From UBA4971 sp029551185 (lineage in GTDB: Bacteria > Bacillota > SHA-98 > UBA4971), in the NCBI GenBank assembly GCA_035593725.1, contig DAOSZN010000010.1, positions 1 through 64,000 on the forward strand: 64,000 nucleotides of DNA, given 5' to 3'. Below the pieces are notes generated by a model. That model was not told where the DNA came from. It did not search any database and saw only the letters and a program-made list of their open reading frames with translations. The position numbers and the translations under genes are program-made. Positions 53,366-62,426 of the stretch are shown here, one piece after another. Position 1 is the first letter of the stretch. The number at the start of each line of letters is the position of its first letter.

Positions 53366-54436
53366 ATGGAAGATACTGTCGGATTCGGGATAATTGGGTG
53401 TGGGGCTATCGGTGGAGCCCATGCTGCTTCAATAGTAAACGCCTGTGGATCAAGGCTTGTGGCCGTAGCGGATGTTTCAGAGAAAAGGGCTGAAAGTCTT
53501 GGCGATCAGTATAGAGTCCCCTTTTATACTGACTACAGGCATCTTCTTGATCGGGAGGATATTGACGTCGTTAACATATGTCTTCCCAGTGGGCTCCATA
53601 TGGATGCATGTGTGGATGCAGCCGGCGCCGGGAAGCACATCTTGTGTGAAAAGCCTCTTGAAGTTACTCTTGAAAAAACTGACGCGATAATAGAGGCTGT
53701 CAAGGAAAATTGTGTGAAGCTCGGTGTAGTGTTTCAGAGGCGTTTTACCCATGATGCCTTACTAATTAGGAAAGCGATCTCCAGCGGCAAATTAGGCAGA
53801 CTCATATCGGGTAGCGCATATCTGAAGTACTATAGGGATCAGGCCTACTATGGTTCCGGTTCGTGGAGAGGAACCTGGAAACTGGATGGTGGAGGATGTC
53901 TGATGAATCAGGGCATCCATGGTATTGATCTTCTGCAGTGGTATATGGGACCTGTGACAAGTGTCTATGCTCTTACTGATACTGTTGCTCATGAGAATAT
54001 TGAAGTGGAAGACATAGCCGTGGCGATTCTGAAATTTGCCAACGGTGCAATCGGGATTATTGAAGGCTCTACATCATACTATCCAGGGCTGCCGACAAGG
54101 CTTGAAATATGCGGCACAAATGGAACAGTAGCTTTGCGTGAAGAAGAAGTGGTGGGATGGGATTTTATCAATCCGACGCGTGAAGATATCGTCCTTTCTA
54201 AGGCCGGCGCAAAAAGACTCGGAGTTCTGGAAGATGTTGACCGTGCTGATCCCATGACAGCAGTGGGAGACAGCCACATTCCTGTTATCGAGGATATGGT
54301 CCGGGCAATATTGGACAAAAGAGACCCTGCTGTAACTGGAGAAGAAGCGCGAAAGGCAGTCGAAATAATCCTGGCTATATATGCATCCTCTGAGCTTGGC
54401 CAAGAAGTAGAACTTCCTCTCGGAAGCTGTCAGTAA
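53366..54436 (+). CDS. Gfo/Idh/MocA family oxidoreductase
   Basis: 356 residues. NAD loop GIIGCGAIGGAHAAS (residues 7-21), EKPLEV catalytic motif near 95, VVFQRRF near 125 and GGGCLMNQGIHGIDLLQW near 172 with the catalytic His. Starts 10 bp after nagB and so probably belongs to the amino-sugar operon; oxidation of a hexosamine derivative is likely. Confidence 0.88.
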   Translation: MEDTVGFGIIGCGAIGGAHAASIVNACGSRLVAVADVSEKRAESLGDQYRVPFYTDYRHLLDREDIDVVNICLPSGLHMDACVDAAGAGKHILCEKPLEVTLEKTDAIIEAVKENCVKLGVVFQRRFTHDALLIRKAISSGKLGRLISGSAYLKYYRDQAYYGSGSWRGTWKLDGGGCLMNQGIHGIDLLQWYMGPVTSVYALTDTVAHENIEVEDIAVAILKFANGAIGIIEGSTSYYPGLPTRLEICGTNGTVALREEEVVGWDFINPTREDIVLSKAGAKRLGVLEDVDRADPMTAVGDSHIPVIEDMVRAILDKRDPAVTGEEARKAVEIILAIYASSELGQEVELPLGSCQ

Positions 54437-54456
54437 CGCATCCTAAGTTACGAGAC

Positions 54457-56604
54457 TTAGATGGGCGTGGAATGCAGGTACCCTGACTCCGCTGCATGGC
54501 GATTCATATCCTGAATGAGCCGGATGGCGTCGCGCATTGACGCAGTCACTTGCCTGGCAGCGAAGTATACTTTAGCTTGCGTATCATCTTCTGTTCGTCC
54601 TGCACGGCCTGCCATCTGAATAAGAGTCGCAGTATCGAAGATCCGTTCATAGTCTGCATAAAGCACCAGGACATCAGCGTCGGGAACAGTGATGCCTCGT
54701 TCGAGTACGCTGGTTGAGACAATAATGTCGATTGGGCCTGTCCTGAAGGCTTCTCTGTGCAGTTCCCGGTTGGGGTGGGCAGCGTGAATTGAAGCTATCC
54801 TTGGTGTCCTTGGCTGTGATGAGTCTCTTAAGGTCGTCCTACGCGAATCAGCAGGCGAATATCCGGAAACATGCAGTGAAGCAGATATTTCCGCCGAGAC
54901 CAGGCGTGACAGTTCAACTGTAGGGACGAATACAAACATTTTCCTGCTTGCAGCTAATGAACGTTCTATAATGGCTAATACCTTATCCGGCAGAAGAAGC
55001 CCGCAACCTGCAATCCTTCCGGTCCCCCCATAGACCTGACCGGATTTGTCATGACCCTGGGGAGCCTCGCTTGCCGAGGTGTTTCTGTCAAGGATTCCCC
55101 GAAAAGAGCTTCCTCGGCACACTTCATCCGGCAGAGGCAGACGGGTCTGAATGATTTCGGGTTCAGGTAGCGGGCGGCCATGATGGCGCGCTGGGATCCT
55201 TACCAGGGCTATTTCTTTCCGGTCGGCCTTTCGCAGCAACTCCCGGCCCGGGGTTGCAGTCATGAATACGGTGTTGCCCCAGGGGGCAGTTGCCCGCCTG
55301 ACTGCGTAATTAAGAATCGCGCTCCCGCGATAAGGGAATGCGTCGACTTCATCTAAGACGACAAGGTCGAAAGCCTGAAAAAACCTAATGGTTTGGTGGG
55401 TCGTAGCCACAACGATATCCGCGTCCCGGTAGCGTGATTTCGCTTGGCCGCGAAGCTCTAAGATACTGGCATCAGGTATGGCGGAGGCGATACGCGGGAC
55501 TATTTCAGCCACGACATCGCTTCTTGGGATTGCCAACAAAACCTTGCCACCATGTCTAAGAACTTGTGCTATCGTCTGGAAGACTACTTCTGTTTTTCCT
55601 GCGCCGCACACCGCGAAGACGAGGCATTCACTGCATGTAGGGTTCTCCAGGAAATCTGTGACAAGTTGTGATGCATGTTGTTGTGCCTTAGTCAGCTCAA
55701 AGGGGAGTCTTACCTCGAAGTCTTTTTTGGAAGACGCGTTCGGAGGCTCAGTTGGCTCTTGAACGGTAAGCGGGTTTCGGAAAGCAGTCCTTGCTTTTCC
55801 GATGGCTTTATTCAGGGCAGCAGCAGCATCTATGTTGCTGATTTCATTTTTGAAAGCAGGATCGTCGTCGCCGGGAAGCTTATTCTGAGAGACAATTACA
55901 TCTTGACCGGGAATTACATTTCGGAGAGAAGCTGTATTCCTAGGTGAATAGAACAGAGGGCGACAAGCCCTCGCTTGTCCCATTGATGCGCACTTAGGAC
56001 AGTATAAGCATTTCTCACTTGAGCACGCGCTACATGGGGCTTGGACTACGTCCCTGTTGCCACATCGCCTGCAGGATGCAATCCCAAACCTATCAACTGC
56101 AACTGACGGGACACGTCCGATAGCGCCTTTTAAGATTAGCGTCTGAAGTATGTCATAGAGATTCCCGGTTAGATGGAGGCCACGTTCTAAGAGGGCTTGT
56201 GTGATTTCACGATCAAAAAGGATGCGGCCCTGCAATACATCTGCCAATATGTCCAGATCTTCCTCTGCCGGTAAAATCACATCACGACAATCGTGACAAG
56301 TAGCGATATTAAAGCATGCGGCAACACGTTTGAAACCCGGTGTCCTGGTCAAGGATCCCAAGAATCGGGCAAACCTGCCTTGTCTGTCGCGATAAGTCTG
56401 ACGCCTGAGCTTATGGCGGTCAGCCTCGTGCACAGCCCAAGCCAAAGGCAGGGGCCCTGCAATTATGGCCAGGTGGGTGTATCCTAAGGCTGAAAGCACT
56501 TTGAGGTCTAGCAAGGGATAGTGGGAAACCCCTGTGACCTTTCGGTGGCCTGATGTGTCCTGTACATCAAACACGTCATATACGAAATAAAGCTTTTCTA
56601 TCAT
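54457..56604 (-). CDS. comFA: ComFA-like DEAD-box helicase (DNA uptake)
   Basis: 715 residues. An N-terminal region of about 190 residues without a known motif comes first, then a zinc finger (CRRCGNRDVVQAPCSACSS, CLYCPKC) and the helicase core: Walker A FAVCGAGKTEVVF, DEVD box VVLDEVDAFPY, TATPG and the final QMAGRAGRTEDD. This order is that of ComFA, the ATPase that helps pull single-stranded DNA into the cytoplasm during transformation. An insertion between the two helicase lobes is larger than usual. ATG 56604 has GGAGGG eight bases upstream. Confidence 0.88.
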   Translation of the reverse strand: MIEKLYFVYDVFDVQDTSGHRKVTGVSHYPLLDLKVLSALGYTHLAIIAGPLPLAWAVHEADRHKLRRQTYRDRQGRFARFLGSLTRTPGFKRVAACFNIATCHDCRDVILPAEEDLDILADVLQGRILFDREITQALLERGLHLTGNLYDILQTLILKGAIGRVPSVAVDRFGIASCRRCGNRDVVQAPCSACSSEKCLYCPKCASMGQARACRPLFYSPRNTASLRNVIPGQDVIVSQNKLPGDDDPAFKNEISNIDAAAALNKAIGKARTAFRNPLTVQEPTEPPNASSKKDFEVRLPFELTKAQQHASQLVTDFLENPTCSECLVFAVCGAGKTEVVFQTIAQVLRHGGKVLLAIPRSDVVAEIVPRIASAIPDASILELRGQAKSRYRDADIVVATTHQTIRFFQAFDLVVLDEVDAFPYRGSAILNYAVRRATAPWGNTVFMTATPGRELLRKADRKEIALVRIPARHHGRPLPEPEIIQTRLPLPDEVCRGSSFRGILDRNTSASEAPQGHDKSGQVYGGTGRIAGCGLLLPDKVLAIIERSLAASRKMFVFVPTVELSRLVSAEISASLHVSGYSPADSRRTTLRDSSQPRTPRIASIHAAHPNRELHREAFRTGPIDIIVSTSVLERGITVPDADVLVLYADYERIFDTATLIQMAGRAGRTEDDTQAKVYFAARQVTASMRDAIRLIQDMNRHAAESGYLHSTPI

Positions 56605-56860
56605 GGCAATGTTCCCTCCATATATTACCATTCAACAGTGAGACCCGCTTGACCTTCAGGGAAGGCAAGAGACGGGGCAAAACCATTCTAAAAACCATTC
56701 CTTTGGGTGATTGGCTCAATTCCGAATTCCGGCTAGGATACGATCAGGGATTGGGATCGCGTGATTGGCAGATTGGGGTTAGGAGGGTGTAAATCGGAGC
56801 TGTCAGGGGGTGACGTAGAAACAGACAAAGGTAAAGGCAAAGAAAAAGGAGGGCAGGCGT

Positions 56861-57859
56861 GTGGGCAAGTATGCAGCAAATAAAGCGACTGAGCCCGGTC
56901 TGCCGGAGGATCCCATGTCCGTCCCGGCAAATATCGGACATGCTCTGGCGCTGCTTGGGAAGAAGGTGTTTGATTTCGTCTTTCCTGAAGAGGAAGGATG
57001 CGTGCTTTGCGGGAGAGTGACAGACTTAAGACATGCTGAGGAAATCTTTGCTGCATTGATTTGCCACGGCTGCCTAAGTAGGATCCCCTTTGTGCAAGCG
57101 CCTATCTGCCAGGTGTGCGGTCGTCCGCTGAGAGGACGTCGAGGTGATGTCGGTTTACCTGAACACTCGAAGGCGGGTGTAGACATATCTTTGACTCAAG
57201 ATATGACACCCGACACCTCCCTGCGAATGTCTCAGCGCCAAGTGGAAGGCGTGCGGATAGACACGCCGGGAGCATCAGGCCCAACCGAGGTATCAGATAA
57301 GGTCGTTTGCAGGGATTGTGACATAGAAGGCAGGTTCTTTCTGAGGGCTCGGGCAGTCGGCACGTATGACGGAGCGCTCAAGGAGATTATTCGTGAGTTC
57401 AAGTTCTACGGAAGACGTGATCTGGCTGAAGGGCTGGGTGTCCTTATGGCGAGAGAGGCATATCGGGAGAAGTCTATGAGGACCTGTGACATCATCGTCC
57501 CGGTCCCTTTACATCCTCTTCGACTGGCTGAACGAGGCTATAATCAAGCTGAGCTTCTCGCGAAGGAAGTGGGTGCCTGTCTTGGTATCCGGGTTCAAGA
57601 CAGTGTGGAGAGAACAGTCGGACCGGGTGAACAGAATAAGGTAGGGAGGCAGCTTCGCAGGGAGCTTGTCCGAGGAGCGTTTTATGTGCCGTATCCGGCA
57701 AAGGTCGCCGGAAAACGCGTGCTCTTGGTGGACGACGTGATTACTACAGGGAATACGGCAAACGAGAGTGCGCGTATCCTTCTTCGTGCCGGCGCAGCTG
57801 AGGTTTATGTGATCACAGCTGCCATCTCTCCTTTCGAACAGGAATGGCGTATGCATTAG
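56861..57859 (+). CDS. comFC: ComFC-like phosphoribosyltransferase family protein
   Basis: 332 residues. N-terminal zinc ribbon (CVLCGR, CHGC, CQVCGR, CRDC), then VPVPLHPLRLAERGYNQAELLA and the PRPP loop VLLVDDVITTGNTANES. The zinc part contains an insertion of about 65 residues (roughly 88-150) that is absent from typical ComFC of about 230 residues. It diverges from comFA, whereas in Bacillus the two are in one operon. GTG start with AAGGAGGG seven bases upstream. Confidence 0.87.
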   Translation: MGKYAANKATEPGLPEDPMSVPANIGHALALLGKKVFDFVFPEEEGCVLCGRVTDLRHAEEIFAALICHGCLSRIPFVQAPICQVCGRPLRGRRGDVGLPEHSKAGVDISLTQDMTPDTSLRMSQRQVEGVRIDTPGASGPTEVSDKVVCRDCDIEGRFFLRARAVGTYDGALKEIIREFKFYGRRDLAEGLGVLMAREAYREKSMRTCDIIVPVPLHPLRLAERGYNQAELLAKEVGACLGIRVQDSVERTVGPGEQNKVGRQLRRELVRGAFYVPYPAKVAGKRVLLVDDVITTGNTANESARILLRAGAAEVYVITAAISPFEQEWRMH

Positions 57860-57953
57860 GCGAGATCAAGGCAGACGCAGGCATCCTCCGGAGAAAACAG
57901 CGAATCAGGCGGCGCAAAAGGAAGCAAGCGTCAAGTATTGGCGCTCAAAAAGA

Positions 57954-58376
57954 CTACTCTTGGGCTATTATGTCTTTGAATTCGTAGGTAAACTCCACCA
58001 GTCTCGGCGCCATGTAGATAGGACATACGCATCTGACTGCAAGCGCTATGGCGTCGCTGGGCCTCGAATCAACCACTGTTACCTTGCCGTCATGTTGAAT
58101 ATGGACTTCTGCGTAATAGACTCCTTCTTTGATTCCGGTAATAACAATTTGCTGGACCACTCCGCCCATAGCATCACAAAGCGATTTTAAGAGATCATGA
58201 GTCAAGGGGCGAGGAGGCATATCTCCGGAAAGCGGAATAGCTATGGCTTGTGCCTCAAATGGACCAATTGCTATCGGAAGAACAAACTTGTTCTCCAGAT
58301 CAGCCAGGAGGACTGAGAACTCATTGTCGGGGCCTGCTGCAATACCCAGCACCTTCATGGTTAGCAGGATAATCAC
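57954..58376 (-). CDS. Bifunctional nuclease family protein (DUF151)
   Basis: 140 residues covering the BFN domain: VLLADLENKFVLPIAIGPFEA, PRPLTHDLLKSLCDAMGG and DSRPSDAIALAVR. Plant and bacterial homologues have DNase/RNase activity; the bacterial role is unclear. The start is either GTG 58376, whose AAGAGG is too close, or ATG 58358 without a clear site. Confidence 0.9.
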   Translation of the reverse strand: MIILLTMKVLGIAAGPDNEFSVLLADLENKFVLPIAIGPFEAQAIAIPLSGDMPPRPLTHDLLKSLCDAMGGVVQQIVITGIKEGVYYAEVHIQHDGKVTVVDSRPSDAIALAVRCVCPIYMAPRLVEFTYEFKDIIAQE

Positions 58377-58802
58377 CCTCTTTCATCTTGGCATTCCGGA
58401 TCTCACTTGTCATTGTATCACACCTTGGAGGAAGAGGTCTTCGTTCGCCTGAGTCAAGTTCTTGACCGGATCTTTTTTCTTCAAAACGGTTAGATTGATC
58501 GTTCCCTTTTTGTCGTCGATTTCATCCTATGAGTCTTATCCCGTAAGTTGCAAAGACATTCCATCGGCCAGGCAAGGACAGGTGCTCAGGAGCCGTTGCG
58601 TACGATAGAACCTGCGGTTGCAAAACTAAAGGAAATCTTTTCTTTTCGCAAGTCCGCAAGTCAATCACAAACCTCTATAAAGCTTATTCTTGAACTTTAG
58701 ATGATTTCCTTTTGAAAGACAGAGAGCAAAGAAAACAGTCGAAGGGGCTGTTTATTGCCGTACGCAAAAATTACTTGAGCAACTATTCGAAGAAGTTACG
58801 TG

Positions 58803-58831
58803 TTGATTTGCATGAGGAGGCTTGGTATAAT
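58803..58831 (+). promoter_or_regulatory. Promoter of the LacI-iol operon
   Basis: TTGATT (58803-58808) and a perfect TATAAT (58826-58831) are 17 bp apart. The predicted start point falls at the left edge of the operator at 58838. Confidence 0.75.
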
Positions 58832-58837
58832 GAATCT

Positions 58838-58849
58838 GTAAACGTTTAC
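58838..58849. promoter_or_regulatory. LacI-type operator
   Basis: GTAAACGTTTAC is a perfect 12-bp palindrome with the central CG of LacI-family sites, placed just after the -10 box. It should mediate autorepression. With its flanks (TGTAAACGTTTACG) it also resembles a catabolite responsive element for CcpA. Confidence 0.7.
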
Positions 58850-58858
58850 GGTAGGAGG

Positions 58859-59866
58859 ATGAGCGTTATTCCCACGATTAAGGATGTCGCAAGGGAGGCC
58901 GGAGTTTCATATGCCACGGTTTCAAGGGCGCTGAATAATCATCCGGAAGTATCTGACGACACTAAGAAGCGGATTATAAAGATTGCTTTGGAGATGGGGT
59001 ATCAACCCAATGCTATTGCCCAGGGCTTAGTGAAGAAAGAAACAAAGACTGTGGGTCTCATTATTCCTGATATCACAAACCCGTTCTTTCCCGAGGTGGC
59101 CAGGGGAATAGAAGACGCGGCTGTTGAAGCCGGGTACACCATATTCCTTTGCAATACCAACTGGAACGCGGAACGAGAAGAACGGTATCTAAACGTCCTA
59201 ATGCAGAAACAGGTAGATGGATTAATCATCGGTCCTAGCTCCGAAGAGATATCACACTTGGGGAAAATCCTTGACAGCAGGATTAAGACAGTCTTTATCA
59301 GTAGAGCAATCAATCATGCAAACAGCACCTGTATCATAATAGATAATGTCCTCGGCGCAGAGCAGGCGGTAGAGTATCTGATAGAACGTGGCCACCGAAA
59401 GATTGCTTTTATCGGTGGACGGGAAGACATATCAACTAACCGGGAACGATTGCAAGGCTATACTCAGGCTTTTCGAAATAATGGACTGGAACTCGATGAA
59501 TCCCTTGTGAAAACCGGTAGTTTCAAGCGTGACAGCGGGTATTTTATTATGAATCAGCTTTTGAAGTCAGATACCTGCAACCGACCGACTGCTGTTTTTG
59601 CTGCAAATGACCTATTAGCTCTCGGTGTTATCCAAGCCGTTAAGGAAAATGGGTTAAGTATTCCTCAAGATATTGCGGTTGTTGGTTTTGATGACATTGA
59701 GTTTGCTTCTTTGCCTGAGATTCAACTGACCACTGTGGCTCAACCCAAGTATGATATGGGGAAACTGGCGTTTACTACATTGATGGAGCTGATGAGGGGA
59801 GGGGGATACTCCAGCGGCAGAAAGATACTTTTAGATCCGGTCTTGGTTGTCAGAAAAACCGGTTGA
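58859..59866 (+). CDS. LacI family regulator of the inositol locus
   Basis: 335 residues. LacI HTH at the N-terminus (TIKDVAREAGVSYATVSRALNNHPEVSD), linker, and a periplasmic-binding-type sensor (VGLIIPDITNPFFPEVARGIEDAA, VVGFDDIEFASLPEIQLTTV). The AGGAGG directly abuts the ATG, which is unusual; an internal non-ATG start near 58868 would give normal spacing and leave PTIKDVA intact. It probably controls itself and the iol genes through GTAAACGTTTAC-like sites. Confidence 0.9.
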   Translation: MSVIPTIKDVAREAGVSYATVSRALNNHPEVSDDTKKRIIKIALEMGYQPNAIAQGLVKKETKTVGLIIPDITNPFFPEVARGIEDAAVEAGYTIFLCNTNWNAEREERYLNVLMQKQVDGLIIGPSSEEISHLGKILDSRIKTVFISRAINHANSTCIIIDNVLGAEQAVEYLIERGHRKIAFIGGREDISTNRERLQGYTQAFRNNGLELDESLVKTGSFKRDSGYFIMNQLLKSDTCNRPTAVFAANDLLALGVIQAVKENGLSIPQDIAVVGFDDIEFASLPEIQLTTVAQPKYDMGKLAFTTLMELMRGGGYSSGRKILLDPVLVVRKTG

Positions 59867-59888
59867 AAGAGAAGAGGGGTGAGAAGCT

Positions 59889-60899
59889 TTGGAAGAGGTA
59901 GGTTTAGGGGTTATCGGTGCAGGAAGAATAGGGAAAATTCACGCCCGTAACTTGAAATACCTGATTCCCGGCGCCAAATTGGTGGCAATCTCGGATATTG
60001 TGGAAGAAGCTGCCTATCAGGCCGCTCGAGAACTGGACATCCCTTCTGTAGAGACTGACCATGGCAAACTGCTTGAGAGAAAAGACATAAGAGGTATAGT
60101 AATATGTTCGTCCACAGATACACATGCTGACATAATTGAAGAAGCAGCGGAAGCGGGGAAACACATTTTCTGTGAGAAACCTATTGCGCTTGAAATTCCC
60201 CGTATTGAACAAGCACTGTCTGTCGTAGAAAAAGCGGGAGTCAAATTGCAAGTCGGTTTTAACAGGCGCTTCGATCCCAGTTTCAAAAAGGCCAAACAAC
60301 TGATTGAGAGCGGAGAAATAGGTGTTCCGTATGTAATCCGCATCACAAGCAGGGATCCTGCTCCGCCGCCTATCGCTTATGTAAAAAGTTCCGGGGGCTT
60401 GTTCCTGGACATGATGATTCATGACTTTGACATGGCCCGTTTTTTGATTGGGGATGAAATCTCCGAGCTAATGGCGGTTGGCGACTGTCTCATAGACCCT
60501 GCAATAGGCGAGGCAGGCGATATTGATACCGCCATCGTCACCTTAAAGTTCAAAAACGGGGTTATGGGGGCTATCGATAATAGTCGAAAGACGGCATACG
60601 GGTATGATCAAAGAATCGAAGTCCATGGATCAAAAGGGACAATAACCGTAGGCAACAAAACACCTACAGAGGTTATCCTTCATAATGAATCCGGCATCCA
60701 AGGAGATGTCTTGCTCAATTTCTTCATCGAGCGATATCAAGATTCGTACCTGGCAGAGATGGAAGAGTTCGTAAACTGCATCATGAATGATGAGGAACCG
60801 TCGGTAGGAGGGTTTGACGGATTGATTTCTGTCCGGATGGGATACGCTGCTCTTGAGTCACTTCAAACAAAGAGGTTCGTCACTTTTGAGAATGATTAA
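59889..60899 (+). CDS. iolG: Inositol 2-dehydrogenase
   Basis: 336 residues. NAD loop GVIGAGRIGKIHARNL (residues 7-22), catalytic EKPIAL near 98, VGFNRRFDPSF near 122 and FLDMMIHDFDMARFL with the catalytic Asp/His pair, all as in IolG. It oxidises myo-inositol to scyllo-inosose with NAD. TTG start with AGGGGTGAG upstream, 22 bp after the LacI gene, so in one operon with it. Confidence 0.88.
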   Translation: MEEVGLGVIGAGRIGKIHARNLKYLIPGAKLVAISDIVEEAAYQAARELDIPSVETDHGKLLERKDIRGIVICSSTDTHADIIEEAAEAGKHIFCEKPIALEIPRIEQALSVVEKAGVKLQVGFNRRFDPSFKKAKQLIESGEIGVPYVIRITSRDPAPPPIAYVKSSGGLFLDMMIHDFDMARFLIGDEISELMAVGDCLIDPAIGEAGDIDTAIVTLKFKNGVMGAIDNSRKTAYGYDQRIEVHGSKGTITVGNKTPTEVILHNESGIQGDVLLNFFIERYQDSYLAEMEEFVNCIMNDEEPSVGGFDGLISVRMGYAALESLQTKRFVTFEND

Positions 60900-60976
60900 T
60901 CAGATTGTTTAAAGTAAAGAACTGTTTTCAAAGGAAGAAAGAATTACTTTACATGCGAAATCTTATACTTACGATT

Positions 60977-60990
60977 TAAAACGTTTACGG
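60977..60990. promoter_or_regulatory. Second LacI-type operator, before iolM
   Basis: TAAAACGTTTACGG matches the LacI operator (GTAAACGTTTACGG) at all but two left-arm bases and keeps the AACGTT core. A TATACT (60964-60969) just upstream could be a -10 box. This suggests a second regulated promoter for iolM-iolN. Confidence 0.6.
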
Positions 60991-61073
60991 AACCTGTGAA
61001 AATCCTGGCAAGTTCCTATTGGTCCGGATTCGGACACAAGTAGACTCAAATCAGATACAAGGAGATGAGATGC

Positions 61074-62264
61074 GTGGGCAAGATGAGAGGGGTAACATTA
61101 CTGGCGGACTGGGATCCAAAACCCGAGTTTAAGCTTGGTTCCAAAGACATCGACAAGAAGCAAACCTATTCAGGAAGCAAGGTCTGGCGAAACCCGAGAA
61201 TTGAAATTCTGGATCATGAGATACCGGAGCCCGGCCGTGAAGAAGTGCTAATCGAGGTAAAGGCTTGTGGGATTTGCGGCAGCGATGTACACATGGCCCA
61301 GGCTGACGACGATGGCTACATATTTTATCCGGGTTTGACGGGTTTCCCTGCGATTTTAGGTCATGAATTCTCCGGCGTTGTGGTGAAAGCGGGACCCGGT
61401 GCGATCAGCAAGAGAACAAATAAGCCTTTTGAGCCAGGAGAGGCTGTTACAGCAGAGGAGATGCTATGGTGCGGACAGTGCAAACCTTGTGCTGACGGCT
61501 ATCCGAACCATTGCGAACAACTTGATGAGCTTGGGTTTAATATTCACGGGGCATTCACCAAATACGTAGTGGTCCCTTCACGTGTAGTCTGGAGTCTGGA
61601 ACCCTTAAGGAAACGTTACTCAGGTGATGAACTGTTCCTGGCAGGCAGCTTAGTGGAACCGACGTCTGTTGCCTACAATGCTGTGGTTGAGCGCGGCGGC
61701 GGAATTCGTCCCGGGGATAACGTAGTTATTTGCGGGGGAGGCCCGATAGGGGTGGCAGCCTGCGCTATTATGAAACGAATGGGCGCTGCTCGGGTCATCC
61801 TTTCCGAGCCAATGACAGAGCGAGCGGAGTTAGGCAAGAAACTCGGCGCGGACTACACAATTGATCCCACGAAGGAGAACTTCGCAGAAAGAGTCCTGGA
61901 GCTGACTGACGGTATGGGCGCCAGCTTGTATCTTGAAGCCACAGGACTGCCTACAGTAGTCTATCCCGGAATCGAAGAGGTCATTTGGGAAGGCCGCACG
62001 CTTAACAGTACAGTGGTGGTAGTCGCCAGGGCTGACGCTAAGATGCCGGTGACCGGCGAGGTCCTGCAAGTAAGGAGAGCTCAAATCGTGGGCGCGCAGG
62101 GACACTCCGGACATGGGACTTTCCCCAGAGTCATTGAGTCAATGGCTGACGGCATGGATATGACCCCCATGATTACCAAGAAGATTACATTGGATGAGGT
62201 TCCTGAGAATATCATTGCCCTGCGCACCAATCGTACTGATTGCAAGATTTCTTGTGTCATGTAA
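61074..62264 (+). CDS. iolM: scyllo-inosose 3-dehydrogenase (zinc alcohol dehydrogenase family)
   Basis: 396 residues. The N-terminus (GVTLLADWDPKPEFKLGSKD) and CGICGSDVHMAQADDDGY closely resemble the Thermotoga IolM family. Catalytic zinc ligands are in CGICGSD and GHEFSG; the structural zinc cysteines are in EEMLWCGQCKPCADGYPNHC; the NAD loop is ICGGGPIGVAACA. It oxidises scyllo-inosose at C3 to a diketo-inositol. GTG 61074 is chosen because AAGGAG is nine bases upstream and abuts the alternative ATG 61065. Confidence 0.87.
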   Translation: MGKMRGVTLLADWDPKPEFKLGSKDIDKKQTYSGSKVWRNPRIEILDHEIPEPGREEVLIEVKACGICGSDVHMAQADDDGYIFYPGLTGFPAILGHEFSGVVVKAGPGAISKRTNKPFEPGEAVTAEEMLWCGQCKPCADGYPNHCEQLDELGFNIHGAFTKYVVVPSRVVWSLEPLRKRYSGDELFLAGSLVEPTSVAYNAVVERGGGIRPGDNVVICGGGPIGVAACAIMKRMGAARVILSEPMTERAELGKKLGADYTIDPTKENFAERVLELTDGMGASLYLEATGLPTVVYPGIEEVIWEGRTLNSTVVVVARADAKMPVTGEVLQVRRAQIVGAQGHSGHGTFPRVIESMADGMDMTPMITKKITLDEVPENIIALRTNRTDCKISCVM

Positions 62265-62284
62265 TAGAAAGACCTTGCAACAGT

Positions 62285-62298
62285 CGGCACATGTGCCG
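62285..62298. repeat. 14-base perfect palindrome between iolM and iolN
   Basis: CGGCACATGTGCCG is self-complementary. It could form a small hairpin in RNA or be a protein site. It lies 20 bp after the iolM stop. Confidence 0.4.
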
Positions 62299-62326
62299 GG
62301 TAGAGGCGTTTAGATAATCCGGAAAT

Positions 62327-62397
62327 GGATGGCAAAAGGGTCGGATGGCCTCCCTCATAATAAGCGGTCCTTATTTGAGCAGACTCTTTTGCCGTCC
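62327..62397 (+). other. Large intercistronic RNA hairpin before iolN
   Basis: GGATGGCAAAAGGGT (62327-62341) pairs over 15 positions with ACTCTTTTGCCGTCC (62383-62397), counting two G-U pairs. Inside, CTCA(T)AATAAG pairs with CTTATTTGAG. The whole element ends 29 bases before the iolN start, clear of its ribosome binding site. It is probably a processing or attenuation structure. Confidence 0.55.
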
Positions 62398-62426
62398 TCT
62401 TGAAATGTCAAAGGGGGAAACCATAG

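Larger units (their letters stand above)
58377..58858. other. Intergenic region before the inositol regulator
   Basis: 482 bp. Its right end carries the promoter and operator of the LacI gene. A longer open frame upstream of ATG 58859 passes through the promoter and is not the gene start. Nothing else was recognised. Confidence 0.5.

Noticed and set aside
58830..58841. Three-codon leader peptide frame before the LacI gene
   Set aside because: Its ATG is part of the TATAAT promoter box and lies upstream of the expected transcription start.
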